Source of the DNA: an uncultured Pirellulaceae bacterium | GTDB lineage: Bacteria; Planctomycetota; Planctomycetia; Pirellulales; Pirellulaceae | Length of the DNA: 64,000 nt | Reading direction: 5' to 3' | NCBI GenBank assembly: GCA_938084685.1 | Contig: CALKGE010000013.1 | Coordinates: 19,397 to 83,396, forward strand | Shown: positions 19,267-29,115 of the stretch, piece after piece | Layout of the letters: each line of letters opens with the position of its first letter | How positions within the stretch are numbered: position 1 is the stretch's first letter | Position numbers and translations under genes: made by a program | The notes under the pieces: generated by a model | Databases searched by the model: none | Told to the model about the DNA's origin: nothing | The model's input: the letters and a program-made list of their open reading frames with translations, nothing else

Positions 19267-20703
19267 ATGCACCCCATTGAACAACACAATCAGGGAATCA
19301 CTCGCCGTCATTTCTTCGGCAGGTCAAGCGTCGGCATCGGTTCCGCTGCATTAGCCAGCCTGTTAAACGACAATGTCGCGGCAGATGACCTTCCGGGTAT
19401 TTCCCATTTTGCTCCCAAGGCAAAGCGGGTCATTTATCTGTTCCAAAACGGTGCCCCGACGCACCTCGACCTGTTTGACCACAAACCAGAAATGCAGAAG
19501 TACCGCGGGACGGACCTGCCCGACACGGTGCAAAAAGGGCAACGCCTGACCACCATGACGCAAGGCAAACAACGAAAAGTCCTGCCCACGCCGTGGAAGT
19601 TCCGCCCGTATGGTGAGAGTGGAACCTACATGAGTGAATTGGTGCCACACATGGGATCCATCGCCGACGAACTCTGTCTCGTTCGCTCCATGTACTCGGA
19701 GGCCATCAATCATGCTCCGGCAATCACCTTCCTGTTAACAGGCTCTGAAATGCCTGGGCGACCAAGTATGGGCGCCTGGCTTTCCTACGGACTGGGAAGT
19801 GACAATCAGGATTTACCGACGTTCTGTGCGATGACCAGTCGTGACAGAGAAGCGTCCTGTGGCCAGATCTTTTACGAATGGTACTGGGGAGCAGGATTCC
19901 TGCCAACGCATCATCAGGGTGTCAAGTTCCGTGGAAACGGAGATCCGGTGTTATACCTGTCCAATCCTCAAGGGATCGATCGGGGGCTACGGAAGAATCT
20001 GCTGGACCAGCTTTCCAAACTCAATCACCTCAAGCAAAAGGAAGTCGGCGATCCGGAAATCCTCACGCGTATCACACAATATGAACTGGCTTACCGAATG
20101 CAAGCCTCTGTTCCTGAATTGGCTGACATTTCTACCGAGCCTCAGCATGTTCTGGAATTGTATGGTCCGGATGTGACTGAACGGGGAAGCTTCGCTCAGA
20201 ATTGTCTGCTGGCACGCCGATTAGCAGAAAAGGGAGTCCGCTTTATTCAATTGATGCACGCTGGCTGGGACCAGCACAACAACCTTCCGACCCAGTTGGC
20301 TGTTCAAACTCGTGATACAGACCAACCTGCCGCTGGCCTGGTCAAAGACCTGAAACAACGCGGATTGCTTGATGATACGCTTGTAATCTGGGGAGGTGAA
20401 TTTGGTAGAACGCCATTTGCCCAAGGGGATATGAATAACGAAAAACAGCATGGACGGGATCACCATCCTTACTGTTTCAGTCTGTGGATGGCCGGCGGCG
20501 GAATTAAGGGGGGAACGACTTATGGTCAGTCGGACGAGTTTGGTTACAACGTGGCCGAAAACGGCGTTCATGTGCACGATCTCCAGGCAACCATCCTCCA
20601 CCTTCTGGGCATCGACCACGAAAAGCTGACATATCGTTTTCAGGGAAGAGAATTCCGATTGACTGATATTCATGGCAAAGTCGTTAAACCTATCCTCGCC
20701 TGA
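19267..20703 (+). CDS. DUF1501 family protein, Tat-exported
   Basis: A 478-residue DUF1501 protein with a Tat signal (TRRHFFGRSS, arginines near residues 14-15). Family motifs present are LFQNGAPTHLDLFDHKP, GAGFLP, and in the C-terminal third WGGEFGRTP and GRDHHP, which in this alkaline-phosphatase-like fold supply metal ligands. The gene starts 8 bases after the DUF1549/1553 stop, with AAGGA and AGG upstream, and ends 13 bases before a sulfatase start, so the three are one operon. DUF1549/1553 and DUF1501 proteins are probably partners; Tat export implies that this one folds, perhaps with metal, in the cytoplasm first. Confidence 0.88.
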   Translation: MHPIEQHNQGITRRHFFGRSSVGIGSAALASLLNDNVAADDLPGISHFAPKAKRVIYLFQNGAPTHLDLFDHKPEMQKYRGTDLPDTVQKGQRLTTMTQGKQRKVLPTPWKFRPYGESGTYMSELVPHMGSIADELCLVRSMYSEAINHAPAITFLLTGSEMPGRPSMGAWLSYGLGSDNQDLPTFCAMTSRDREASCGQIFYEWYWGAGFLPTHHQGVKFRGNGDPVLYLSNPQGIDRGLRKNLLDQLSKLNHLKQKEVGDPEILTRITQYELAYRMQASVPELADISTEPQHVLELYGPDVTERGSFAQNCLLARRLAEKGVRFIQLMHAGWDQHNNLPTQLAVQTRDTDQPAAGLVKDLKQRGLLDDTLVIWGGEFGRTPFAQGDMNNEKQHGRDHHPYCFSLWMAGGGIKGGTTYGQSDEFGYNVAENGVHVHDLQATILHLLGIDHEKLTYRFQGREFRLTDIHGKVVKPILA

Positions 20704-20716
20704 TTCCGCATAACCT

Positions 20717-22165
20717 ATGACCGACCAACCCAACGTCCTACTACTGACAGCCGACCACTGGCCCGCCTCCCTGCTAGGTGCTGCCGGACACCCGGCGATT
20801 GAAACGCCAGCACTCGACAATCTGGCTCGTAATGGCATTCGATTTACCAATGCCTATACGGAATGTCCGGTCTGTATCCCTGCCAGACGTACTCTGCTTA
20901 CCGGCACATCACCCCGAAGTCACGGGGATCGTACATTCCAGGTGGAACTGGGAATGCCGGACATCCCCACCATCGCTGATGTCTTCAGTGCCAATGGATA
21001 TCAGACCTATGCATCAGGTAAACTGCACGTCTACCCTCCTCGCGCCCGTGCCGGTTTTGATGATGTCCAGCTGTGTGAAGAGGGACGCCCGCAAATGGGG
21101 CCCACCGACGATTATGAAATCTATCTGGGGGAAGTTGGCGAAACGGGAAAGCAGTTCCTGCACGGCATGAGTAACAACGACTATGTGGCCCGTCCCTGGC
21201 ACCTGGACGAAGAACACCATGCAACGAATTGGATCACACGGGAAATGTGCCGTTTTATCCAACGCCGCGACCCAACGCGACCTTCCTTCTGGTACTGCTC
21301 CTACACTCACCCCCATCCCCCGCTGGTCCCTCCTCAGTGGTACCTTGATTTTTATCGAGACACGGAAATTCCGCCTGCCTACCATGGCTCCTGGGCAAGA
21401 TCAGCGGACACCATGCCATGCTGGATGAACAACCGACTCATCCATACCGATCACATGTCAGAAAAGCAGATCGAGTTTGGTCGTCGGGCCTTCTATGCAT
21501 TGTGTACGCACATCGATCACCAAATCCGGGTTGTGCTGGGAACAATCCGGGAGGCCGGTCTGCTGGACAATACCGTTATCATGTTCCTGGCAGATCACGG
21601 AGACATGCTCGGAAACCATGGCTTATTTGCGAAGCGATTGTTCTACGAAGATTCCGCCTGTGTCCCCATGCTACTGATGGGAACAAAAGGGGATCATCGG
21701 GTACAACCTGCCAACATCGATTCCCGTCTTGTCGGCTTACAGGACTGCATGCCAACACTGCTTGATCTATGTGGCATCGACATCCCCGGCAGCGTAGATG
21801 GACTGTCGATGGTAGGGGAGCAGCAGCGCGAGCATTTCTATGGCGAGTATGGTGAAGGCTTCGAAACAACGCGCATGATTCACGACGGTCGCTATAAACT
21901 GATCTATTATGCCGCTGGCAACCGACTTCAACTCTTTGACCTGCAAACAGACCCAACCGAGTTGACCGACCTGATCGACTCTGAGGAACATCAGCCAATT
22001 CGAGAACGACTCACCCAACTTCTTCTGAGTGAATTCTATGGCGCGGACGCTGAACTTGTTGCTGACGGAATACTAACGGGACTTCCCAATCCTCCAGCCG
22101 AATGGCCGGATCGCAACCTTTCACTCCAGCGAGGAACTCACTGGCCCGTCCCTCCGCAGTCGTAA
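20717..22165 (+). CDS. Sulfatase, no signal peptide
   Basis: A 482-residue arylsulfatase-type enzyme that hydrolyses a sulfate ester. The formylglycine motif is CIPAR (Cys53) followed by RTLLTG, which fits the CxPxR rule for conversion by a formylglycine-generating enzyme. The first metal motif reads TADHW, with Asp-His instead of the common Asp-Asp, as in a subgroup of iduronate/choline-sulfatase-like enzymes. LADHGDMLG supplies the second metal pair, and a YKLIYY strand follows. No export signal is visible, so it may be cytoplasmic, or exported with its Tat-dependent neighbour; this is unclear. It is the third gene of the operon beginning at 16187. Confidence 0.87.
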   Translation: MTDQPNVLLLTADHWPASLLGAAGHPAIETPALDNLARNGIRFTNAYTECPVCIPARRTLLTGTSPRSHGDRTFQVELGMPDIPTIADVFSANGYQTYASGKLHVYPPRARAGFDDVQLCEEGRPQMGPTDDYEIYLGEVGETGKQFLHGMSNNDYVARPWHLDEEHHATNWITREMCRFIQRRDPTRPSFWYCSYTHPHPPLVPPQWYLDFYRDTEIPPAYHGSWARSADTMPCWMNNRLIHTDHMSEKQIEFGRRAFYALCTHIDHQIRVVLGTIREAGLLDNTVIMFLADHGDMLGNHGLFAKRLFYEDSACVPMLLMGTKGDHRVQPANIDSRLVGLQDCMPTLLDLCGIDIPGSVDGLSMVGEQQREHFYGEYGEGFETTRMIHDGRYKLIYYAAGNRLQLFDLQTDPTELTDLIDSEEHQPIRERLTQLLLSEFYGADAELVADGILTGLPNPPAEWPDRNLSLQRGTHWPVPPQS

Positions 22166-22245
22166 AACTACGCACCAACTTCTATCCATTCAATTCGGAC
22201 TCTGTCAGACTACAGAGAATCAGCATTCTGTCCGAGCCAGGAAGC

Positions 22246-23496
22246 TTACTCCACACAGTAGAGCCATTCTTTGCGAGTCGCACCAGTTTCGTCGATAGCT
22301 CGCAGGAAAACCTGTTTACCGCTAAATGCGGGCGTGGCCATATATCCAGTACCGAGCTGATTCTTGGATACCAATTCCACACCATCTGCCCGCGGCTTGA
22401 ACACCCAGGTTGTACCAGCTTCACTACTCACATAGATGTGTCCACCAGCCAGAATAGGACTGGCTGAGAAACCCCCGGAAAGCCGCTGCTTCCAGATTTC
22501 CTCTCCGGTCTTTTTATCCCACATGTAACCGATGCTATCATCGGTGACCGTGAACAGATGAGATTCCAGTACAAGCATCGATGGTACATAGGTCCGCACC
22601 GAATTCTTCCAGACCAGGTCTCCTGTTCCATCTGCTTTCCAACACCACGTTTCCCGTTTGGGATACCCTCCACTGGCGAACACAAACTCACCATCGGTGG
22701 CAACATTTCCAACGACTTCTTCTGTCGTTCCTTCCTTCTGCCAATTCACTTTGCCGCTAAGCGGATCGTAACTGGCAATCAGATTACAACCAGCCATGAA
22801 GATCTGGTCTTTACCGTTGATTCGGTAAATCACCGGTGAGACGTAGTTTGGCAATTGAGGTCGGCCAGTTTTCCAGATTTCTTCCCCTGTTTCCCGATCC
22901 AACGCGATCAGTGCTCCGCCACCCTCTCCTTTGTTATCGACAGCAATAATTACCATGTTTCCGTAGAGCAGTGGGGAACACCCGAATCCCTGATGTGACT
23001 TAAAACCGTCAAAGGTATGGTCCCAGACTTTCTTGCCGTCCAGGTCTAAAGCAGATGTAATCACTTTCAAATCACGAAAGAAACTGACATACAGTTTTTC
23101 ACCATCGCAACTGACACTGCCAGAGGCGAAGGAATTCTTTTTATTGTTGTGGTCAAAGTTGCCCTGATGCATAAGCGTATTCCAGACAAGCTCGCCCCTG
23201 GAACGCGAATAGCAAAGAACATGCTGCGTCTGCTTGGCTTCATCGGCGGTGGTCAGATAAATACGATCACCAACTACAATTGGGCTGGAATGACCTCGCC
23301 CCGGAATCTCGACTTTCCACTTCACATTGGTTGATTCATTCCATTCGACAGGAGGCTTCACATTTGCCGGGGCAACGCCATTGTGCTGGGGCCCGCGCCA
23401 CCACCCCCAATCAGTTTCACCCAATTGTGGAAATCGTTGTTGGGCTGATACGGAACCTGTCAGCAGCAAAAAGAAAAATAGTAATTTGATTTTCAT
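22246..23496 (-). CDS. Exported PQQ-type beta-propeller protein
   Basis: A 416-residue protein with a signal peptide (1-18) and an outer-membrane-assembly/PQQ-like propeller. Repeated blade motifs are seen, such as SSPIVVGDRIYLTT, GCSPLLYGNMVIIA, YVSPVIY and SASPILAGGHIYVSS, each followed by a WxxxT/GE-type strand end (KTGEEIWK). Catalytic residues of PQQ alcohol dehydrogenases cannot be identified, so it may be a scaffold rather than an enzyme. It lies 89 bases downstream of a sulfatase on the same strand and may be transcribed with it. The plus-strand sulfatase operon converges on it; a possible hairpin around 22195-22235 lacks a T-run. Confidence 0.82.
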   Translation of the reverse strand: MKIKLLFFFLLLTGSVSAQQRFPQLGETDWGWWRGPQHNGVAPANVKPPVEWNESTNVKWKVEIPGRGHSSPIVVGDRIYLTTADEAKQTQHVLCYSRSRGELVWNTLMHQGNFDHNNKKNSFASGSVSCDGEKLYVSFFRDLKVITSALDLDGKKVWDHTFDGFKSHQGFGCSPLLYGNMVIIAVDNKGEGGGALIALDRETGEEIWKTGRPQLPNYVSPVIYRINGKDQIFMAGCNLIASYDPLSGKVNWQKEGTTEEVVGNVATDGEFVFASGGYPKRETWCWKADGTGDLVWKNSVRTYVPSMLVLESHLFTVTDDSIGYMWDKKTGEEIWKQRLSGGFSASPILAGGHIYVSSEAGTTWVFKPRADGVELVSKNQLGTGYMATPAFSGKQVFLRAIDETGATRKEWLYCVE

Positions 23497-23585
23497 TGTG
23501 ACCTACTCTAACTATCTGATTGATAACGGTGTGATTTTCCAAATGAACATTGCCTGCCGGCAGCGTAGCGTCGTGGCCTTACGAA

Positions 23586-25052
23586 CTAAAATCGTGGTTT
23601 CCCGTCTCCCGGCACTGGTTGTTTTACAGGTGTCCTCCCACGCGGCGCCCAGTTCAAGTTCGGAACATGAGCTTCCTGCATATACCCAGCCAGCCGATTG
23701 ACGATTTCAGGGTGCTTGCTCGCCACGTTGGTTGCTTCTCCTAAATCAGTACTCAAGTCATACAACTCGATCGCTCCTGTATGCATGGGCATACGAACAG
23801 CCTTCCAATTCCCCTCGCGAACAGCCTGCTTACTGCCTTGCTCATAAAATTCCCAATACAAGTATTTGTGCTGCCCCTGTTTCTCAGCCTTGTTGGTCAA
23901 CACGGGAACCATGCTGACGGAATCCGTCTTTTCAGGAGTCTCCACCCCCGCCAATTCACATGCGGTCGCCATAAGATCTCCAAAGTAACCGATATGGTCC
24001 GATACGACTCCTGCAGGGGTCGTGCCCGGCCAGTGCGCAATCAGTGGCACTCGTATTCCACCTTCATACAAATCCCGCTTCATCCCTCGCAGAGGTCCAT
24101 TGGGATCAAACGTAGCAGGATTGTGCCCTCCTTCATTGTGATGGCCATTGTCACTGGTAAACATCACGACTGTGTTTTTGGCGATCCCGAGTTTTTCGAG
24201 AAGATCATTAATTCGCCCGATATCACGGTCCATCCGCGTGATCATTGCCGCCTGACCTTTGTCCTGTTTCTTCCATGCTTTATCCCCGTAAATTCCATAA
24301 TCAGGCACTTCCTGTCCATCGCCAGTCCCCCGCGTTCCCTCGTTATTGGCATGAGGAATGGTCAGAGCCAAGTACAGAAAAAAGGGAGCGTCCTGACTGC
24401 GATTGATAAACTGCAGCGCTTCTTCAACGACGAGGTCATGGCTGTAATCCGTGCGTTTGGTTGCCCAGCCTCCTTCAAATCCTCCATAGCTGCGTCCCAC
24501 TCCCTGCACCACGTTACGAAGCATTTCCTTCTTCTTGTTTCTCCAGAGGAATTCCGGATAGTAATTGTGAGCGTGTACCTGATTGAGATAACCGTAGAAG
24601 AAGTCAAACCCCTGGTCGTTCGGCAGTCCGGTGTTACCTTGTACGGCATCGCCGAGTCCCCATTTTCCGCAAAGCCCTGTCTGGTACCCGGCGGCCTTCA
24701 ATCGTTCTGCCACGGTCACGTCCTCGGTTCGCAGTGTCTGTACCGACATATCCGTTCCGGCGTTACCTCGCACCCACGTGTGTCCCATATGCTGTCCGGT
24801 CATCAAAACACTGCGGGAAGACGCACAAACGGTGCAACCAGCATAGAAATTCCGGAATTGGATACCATGGCGAGCCATCTGATCCAAAACCGGCGTCTGA
24901 ATCTTTTGCTGGCCATAACACCCCAGATCACCGTAGCCAAGGTCGTCCGCCATGATAAAAACAATGTTTGGTTTATCCAGCGGCTCGCGTGCCTGCGCCA
25001 AGCACGGCATCAGCGAGATGGCCAGAACGAGGCTCATAAATCTACGCAACAT
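23586..25052 (-). CDS. Exported sulfatase with atypical maturation motif
   Basis: A 488-residue arylsulfatase with a signal peptide (1-21), the metal motif [11 protein letters not shown], and FTSDNG for the second metal pair. The maturation motif reads Cys76-Ala-Ser-Ser-Arg80: the cysteine to be oxidised and the arginine are present, but the third position, nearly always Pro or Ala, is Ser (codon TCT at 24819-24821, one base from the Pro codon CCT). The rest of the site (SVLMTG) is normal. It may still be modified by a radical-SAM or FGE enzyme with relaxed specificity, or be poorly active. The gene is the first of a unit with the propeller gene at 22246. Confidence 0.85.
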   Translation of the reverse strand: MLRRFMSLVLAISLMPCLAQAREPLDKPNIVFIMADDLGYGDLGCYGQQKIQTPVLDQMARHGIQFRNFYAGCTVCASSRSVLMTGQHMGHTWVRGNAGTDMSVQTLRTEDVTVAERLKAAGYQTGLCGKWGLGDAVQGNTGLPNDQGFDFFYGYLNQVHAHNYYPEFLWRNKKKEMLRNVVQGVGRSYGGFEGGWATKRTDYSHDLVVEEALQFINRSQDAPFFLYLALTIPHANNEGTRGTGDGQEVPDYGIYGDKAWKKQDKGQAAMITRMDRDIGRINDLLEKLGIAKNTVVMFTSDNGHHNEGGHNPATFDPNGPLRGMKRDLYEGGIRVPLIAHWPGTTPAGVVSDHIGYFGDLMATACELAGVETPEKTDSVSMVPVLTNKAEKQGQHKYLYWEFYEQGSKQAVREGNWKAVRMPMHTGAIELYDLSTDLGEATNVASKHPEIVNRLAGYMQEAHVPNLNWAPRGRTPVKQPVPGDGKPRF

Positions 25053-25272
25053 CTTTCCGTTTCACACCAAGGATCAAATAGTTCTTCCGTATTGCTCCGT
25101 CCAGCCGGGGCAGTAATATCATCATCTTAAGTCGTCACGATGTGGGAATGAAGAGTGGCGTTACGTTCTCGTTCGAATTAAACTCACAACTCCTGTTCCA
25201 ATTTATTCGCATCCGCCTCTCGGAAACGATATCTTAGAGAGAGTCTGTTTAGCTTTTTTTCGGAGATCAGCC

Positions 25273-26430
25273 ATGAAGCGTTTTACTTTCCTTGGTCTTT
25301 TCCTGTCGGCTCTGCTGTCAGTAACTATCTATATTTCACAAGCGCCCTACGCCAACGCTGTTGCAGAGGATACTGTTGCCATCCTGGCAAACGTCCAGCA
25401 GGGTGATGCGGAGATTTCTCGCATTGGACGTATGAGCTTTGCTCCGGGAGGAGTGCTGCTGGTCGCTGACATTGGCTCGGCCAGTATTGTCGCCATTGAA
25501 ACCGGCGATATTGGACCTGTGAAAAAACTGAAAGAACGTGTTAACGATGTGGACAAGAAAATCGCTGCGGCGCTTGGTACAGATAAAGAAGGAATCAACA
25601 TCGCCGACATGACGGTCAATCCAGCAAGTGGCAAGATTTATGTCTCTGTTCAAAGAAAAGCAGACGGCCTGAATGCCATCATCCTGTTTGATGAAAACGG
25701 TAAACTCGCTCCACTGAACCTCAAGAAAGCTCGTTTTGTACGAGTCCCACTCCCGGTTGCAGACCAAAAAACAATCCGTAACATTTCCGGCGTTGAATTC
25801 TCAAAGGATCGTGTACTGGCAGCAGGGCAGAGCAACGAAGAATTCTCCAGCAAGATTTACTCTCTCCCACTCCCACTTACTCATGGTAAAGCAGGGGAAG
25901 TCTATAGCACGGAAACTTACCATGTAGCCCACGGCCGCTGGGAAACCCGAGCTCCAATCCAGTCCTTCATCCCTTACCAGGAGGAAGGCGAAGATTATAT
26001 CGTCGGGTCCTTTGCATGCACTCCGATCGCCAAATTCAAGATCAGTGACATCAAGCAAAACGAACATATCAAAGGTACTTCGGTCGTAGAACTCGGAAGT
26101 GGCAATCGTCCCATGGACATGTTTACGTACGAAAAGAACGGTAAAAAATGGCTGATCACTAACACCGACCGTTTTCATCACGAACGTCGTCCTCTGGGGC
26201 CAAGTCAATACTGGGGAGTCCGAGTCGACATGGCTTATTTGCAAGCAGACGAGATCAATGCAGAGGCGGCCCGACGAGTTGTCACAGAGAAATCTGGACC
26301 CAATGGTATCGAAGTCGTGGATGCACTCTTCTTCGCCAAACACGTTGCCAAGCTTAACAACGATGAAATGGTGATTCTGCGTGACAACAAAGGCGCACTG
26401 GATTTGGAAATCTCCAAGTTACCTGAGTAA
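25273..26430 (+). CDS. Exported propeller-like protein of unknown role
   Basis: A 385-residue protein with a signal peptide (about 1-31, ending NAVAE). The sequence has repeated short strand patterns with aspartate and glycine turns (FAPGGVLLVADIG, MTVNPASGKIYVSV, VEFSKDRVLAAG), which fit an SMP-30/NHL-like beta-propeller. No catalytic or heme motif is seen. GGAG at 25261-25264 precedes the ATG. It is the first of three closely spaced plus-strand genes (gaps of 8 and 1 base), followed by an Ig-like lipoprotein and a small repeat protein, so the three probably act together at the cell envelope. I cannot assign a substrate. Confidence 0.65.
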   Translation: MKRFTFLGLFLSALLSVTIYISQAPYANAVAEDTVAILANVQQGDAEISRIGRMSFAPGGVLLVADIGSASIVAIETGDIGPVKKLKERVNDVDKKIAAALGTDKEGINIADMTVNPASGKIYVSVQRKADGLNAIILFDENGKLAPLNLKKARFVRVPLPVADQKTIRNISGVEFSKDRVLAAGQSNEEFSSKIYSLPLPLTHGKAGEVYSTETYHVAHGRWETRAPIQSFIPYQEEGEDYIVGSFACTPIAKFKISDIKQNEHIKGTSVVELGSGNRPMDMFTYEKNGKKWLITNTDRFHHERRPLGPSQYWGVRVDMAYLQADEINAEAARRVVTEKSGPNGIEVVDALFFAKHVAKLNNDEMVILRDNKGALDLEISKLPE

Positions 26431-26438
26431 CCAATCCC

Positions 26439-27614
26439 ATGGGCAACCGTCACTCCAACTCAATCATCAGTGTCACTATGGCACTGATGATTTTTATTTT
26501 CACAAACGGATGCAGTGACCCCACTCCCAATGTGGGGGCGGTTTCTCCTCCTGTTCAATCCAGCAGCAGTGATGCTCCGCCGACTATTGACGACTCCGAC
26601 AGCTCACTTCCTGTCAGCACGATCATTCTGCCTCCGGATACTGACGCCTCACTGGAAAACAACGGCTTGCTGGTATTTGGAGTACGGGACGGGGAGTCCA
26701 ACGAACTCACCCCCATCCTCGGCACCTATCATCGCCACGAGGACACATTGTCCTTCACGCCTGACTTCCCGGTACTTCCCAACACAGATTACGAAGCAGT
26801 CAATCTGCTCACAGAAAAAGCAACATCCTATCGTTGGAACAAAACGTCAGCGACAACGCCCACACTCGCTATCCACCCTCAACATAAAGTCCTGCCTGCC
26901 AATCACCTCAAATTCTATTTATATTTCTCTGAACCGATGCAGCAGGATACTCCCTGGGAACACTGCAAACTACTCGACCTGACCACCGACCAATACGTTC
27001 CTCGGCCATTTCGTCACACGGAATTATGGAATGAAACCGGAGACCGTTTAACACTCTGGTTTCACCCAGGCCGGCAGAAGACAGGGGTGAATCTGAATGT
27101 CGAAATCGGCCCTATTCTGACCCCAGAACATGATTACGAATTGCATATCAGTGGGAACTGGAGTTCCTTGAAGGGCGGTTCGCTTTCACAAGATGTGACT
27201 TTGCGTTTCCGGGCCGGCCCGGCGGATCATGACCAGCCTGATCCTGAAGCATGGAACATCCATCTGCCAACTGCTGATACCAGCGACCCACTGGTATTTC
27301 AATTTAATGAACCCTTGGATCATGCGATGCTACGCACGAATCCGATACGCCTTTCCAGGCTGCCCGACAAGTCTCCCAGCGGCTCCTCCTTGCTTGTCAA
27401 CTTTCAGGTCACCTCGAATAATCAGAGCATCCGTATTACGCCTGACGTGAAGTGGACCGCCGGCGAATACGAATTACAAATCAACCCGAGGCTGGAGGAT
27501 CTGGCAGGTAATAGTATTGAACGACCGTTTGAAGTTGATCTAACCCAAACGAATAAAACTCCCTCCAGACCTCAGAGTCTACTGGTGACCATTCCTCCCA
27601 AAAACGGTGAATAA
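26439..27614 (+). CDS. Lipoprotein with SbsA-type Ig-like domains
   Basis: A 391-residue protein with a lipoprotein signal: hydrophobic residues 9-22, then the lipobox FTNGC with Cys25. The linker is Ser/Pro-rich. Two Big_5/SbsA-like Ig domains are suggested by LYFSEPMQQ (about 165) and FQFNEPLDHAML (about 287), the usual 'F..(S/N)EP(M/L)' signature. Such domains are structural and bind partners or polymers in surface proteins. It starts 8 bases after the propeller gene and ends 1 base before the next ATG. A membrane-anchored scaffold for the neighbouring exported proteins is a reasonable inference. Confidence 0.72.
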   Translation: MGNRHSNSIISVTMALMIFIFTNGCSDPTPNVGAVSPPVQSSSSDAPPTIDDSDSSLPVSTIILPPDTDASLENNGLLVFGVRDGESNELTPILGTYHRHEDTLSFTPDFPVLPNTDYEAVNLLTEKATSYRWNKTSATTPTLAIHPQHKVLPANHLKFYLYFSEPMQQDTPWEHCKLLDLTTDQYVPRPFRHTELWNETGDRLTLWFHPGRQKTGVNLNVEIGPILTPEHDYELHISGNWSSLKGGSLSQDVTLRFRAGPADHDQPDPEAWNIHLPTADTSDPLVFQFNEPLDHAMLRTNPIRLSRLPDKSPSGSSLLVNFQVTSNNQSIRITPDVKWTAGEYELQINPRLEDLAGNSIERPFEVDLTQTNKTPSRPQSLLVTIPPKNGE

Positions 27615-27615
27615 A

Positions 27616-28152
27616 ATGAGAATTGCAGTTCTTCTAAGCCTTGTGATGTCCCTGACGTCCGTGGCCCATGGAAAACGCCCTTTTCGTACCAGGCCAATTC
27701 CTGCCAGTGAATCAAAGGCTGAGATCGAACGCCCGACTGCGGGTGATCTACATGTTAACAATCTCATAGCTCGAAAGATTGTTCTGGCCGATGATAATGG
27801 CAAACCACGCCTCACCATGAATATCGATCAACAAAACACGGTCCGACTGACTATCTCCAATGGCAGTCAATCCGGAGTAGCCATGCTCAATGTCTTCGAA
27901 GATGGCCGAACTGCCTTTATCCTGCGAGGCCCACGTGGTCGCAATCGAGTCTCCATCAGCACTCGTCAATCCGGTCAACCAACGATTTACATGACCGAAG
28001 ATGCAAATATCATTCTTGCCAACAATAAAAACCAGCCTCGACTCGGCATTGGCAATAGTACAGAGGCCGGCACCAGAATTTTTTATTACGATCAGCAGGG
28101 AACAATTGTCGAACTTATTGAACCGCCTGCACCGCAGACACCTCAAAAGTAA
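27616..28152 (+). CDS. Small exported protein with D-x-x-G-x-P-R-type repeats
   Basis: A 178-residue protein with a signal peptide (about 1-18). The mature part has short repeats of the type IVLADDNGKPRLTM and IILANNKNQPRLGI, with related strands at SNGSQSGVAML and GPRGRNRVSI, a pattern of stacked beta-strands with a Gly/Asn turn and a conserved PRL. Similar repeats occur in hypothetical proteins of planctomycetes and cyanobacteria; no function is known to me. The ATG at 27616 follows the stop of the lipoprotein gene by 1 base; a GTG at 27607 is an alternative. It is probably the third member of the envelope operon starting at 25273. Confidence 0.6.
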   Translation: MRIAVLLSLVMSLTSVAHGKRPFRTRPIPASESKAEIERPTAGDLHVNNLIARKIVLADDNGKPRLTMNIDQQNTVRLTISNGSQSGVAMLNVFEDGRTAFILRGPRGRNRVSISTRQSGQPTIYMTEDANIILANNKNQPRLGIGNSTEAGTRIFYYDQQGTIVELIEPPAPQTPQK

Positions 28153-28164
28153 TTCCCCCAAGTG

Positions 28165-29115
28165 TCAGGCCTGAAACGTACTTTGCGCTTCTCCTCCAGT
28201 CAAAACTGCGCGTACATCCTTGCAAACCATCTCCACCACACGAAGTTGCGCTTCTCGTGAAAATGCACCAATGTGAGGTGTCACAAGCACGTTATCTAAC
28301 GCTGCCAGGCCTCCGGGCCGAGGAGGTTCCGCTTCCCGAACGTCGATTGCCGCTCCACTTAAGTGGCCATCCAACAAGGCGTCATAAAGCGCAGCTTCAT
28401 CGACTACTTCACCACGTGACGTATTAAGGAAACAGGCCCCAGGTTTCATCTGGCGAAACTCCTGACTGGAAAACAGATGCCGAGTGTCTGGTAGCAGAGG
28501 AACATGACAGGATACGTAATCTGCCTGCTGCAATACGTCACTAAACTCGAGCAATTTGACCCCCAGCTGTTTTACCACCGGAGCATCTTCGGGCAGAAAC
28601 TTGTCGTAGGCGACAACTCGCATCCCAAACGCACTCGCTCGTTCTGCCACCAACTGACCGATCCGCCCAAATCCCACCAACCCAAGTGTTTTGCCTGACA
28701 ATTCCGTGCCGACAAACTGACCTCGATTCCAATTACCCGCCCGCGTATCAACATGTGCATTGGGAATATTCCGTGCCAGGTTTAACATGAACCCTAAAGC
28801 CAACTCGGCAACGGCCAACGAGTTTTCCCGAGGAGCATACGTGACAACAATCCCATTAGCAGCGGCGGCTTCTGTGTCAATATTGTCTAATCCAGCACCC
28901 GCCCTGGCAATCACCTCCAGCTGACGTGCCCCTTCTATAAGCTCAGCAGATACCTGGGTCTGATTCCTGACAATGATGGCTCGGGCATCGACCAGCGCAC
29001 TGCGTAGAGCCGCTTCATCCTGCCAAAGTTGGGGGTCACACAAGACATCAAATTCAGCCGTCAATGCATCCATCGCTGGCCCAGAAATCGCTTCGCTGAC
29101 TACAATCTCTGCCAT
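28165..29115 (-). CDS. D-2-hydroxyacid dehydrogenase (SerA-like)
   Basis: A 316-residue NAD-dependent D-2-hydroxyacid dehydrogenase. Marks are the substrate-side arginine in VIARAGAGLDN, the dinucleotide motif GLVGFGRIG (about 144-152), Asp in the following strand (AYDKF), NTSRGEVVDEAAL, the REAEPP glutamate region and the catalytic histidine in TPHIGAFS. It lacks the ACT regulatory domain of full serine-pathway SerA, so it could be phosphoglycerate dehydrogenase of the short type or a glyoxylate/hydroxypyruvate reductase. It begins directly after the stop of the Gfo/Idh gene (TAAATG), so the two are translationally linked. It is cytoplasmic. Confidence 0.86.
   Translation of the reverse strand: MAEIVVSEAISGPAMDALTAEFDVLCDPQLWQDEAALRSALVDARAIIVRNQTQVSAELIEGARQLEVIARAGAGLDNIDTEAAAANGIVVTYAPRENSLAVAELALGFMLNLARNIPNAHVDTRAGNWNRGQFVGTELSGKTLGLVGFGRIGQLVAERASAFGMRVVAYDKFLPEDAPVVKQLGVKLLEFSDVLQQADYVSCHVPLLPDTRHLFSSQEFRQMKPGACFLNTSRGEVVDEAALYDALLDGHLSGAAIDVREAEPPRPGGLAALDNVLVTPHIGAFSREAQLRVVEMVCKDVRAVLTGGEAQSTFQA

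Noticed and set aside
22195..22235. Hairpin between convergent sulfatase and propeller genes
   Set aside because: Short stems (GGAC/GTCC and CTCTGT/ACAGAG) exist, but there is no T-run on either strand, so I do not call a terminator.
23781..25130. 449-codon open frame on the plus strand
   Set aside because: It is antisense to the sulfatase gene at 23586-25052, whose motifs are clear; its translation has no domain and an unnatural composition.
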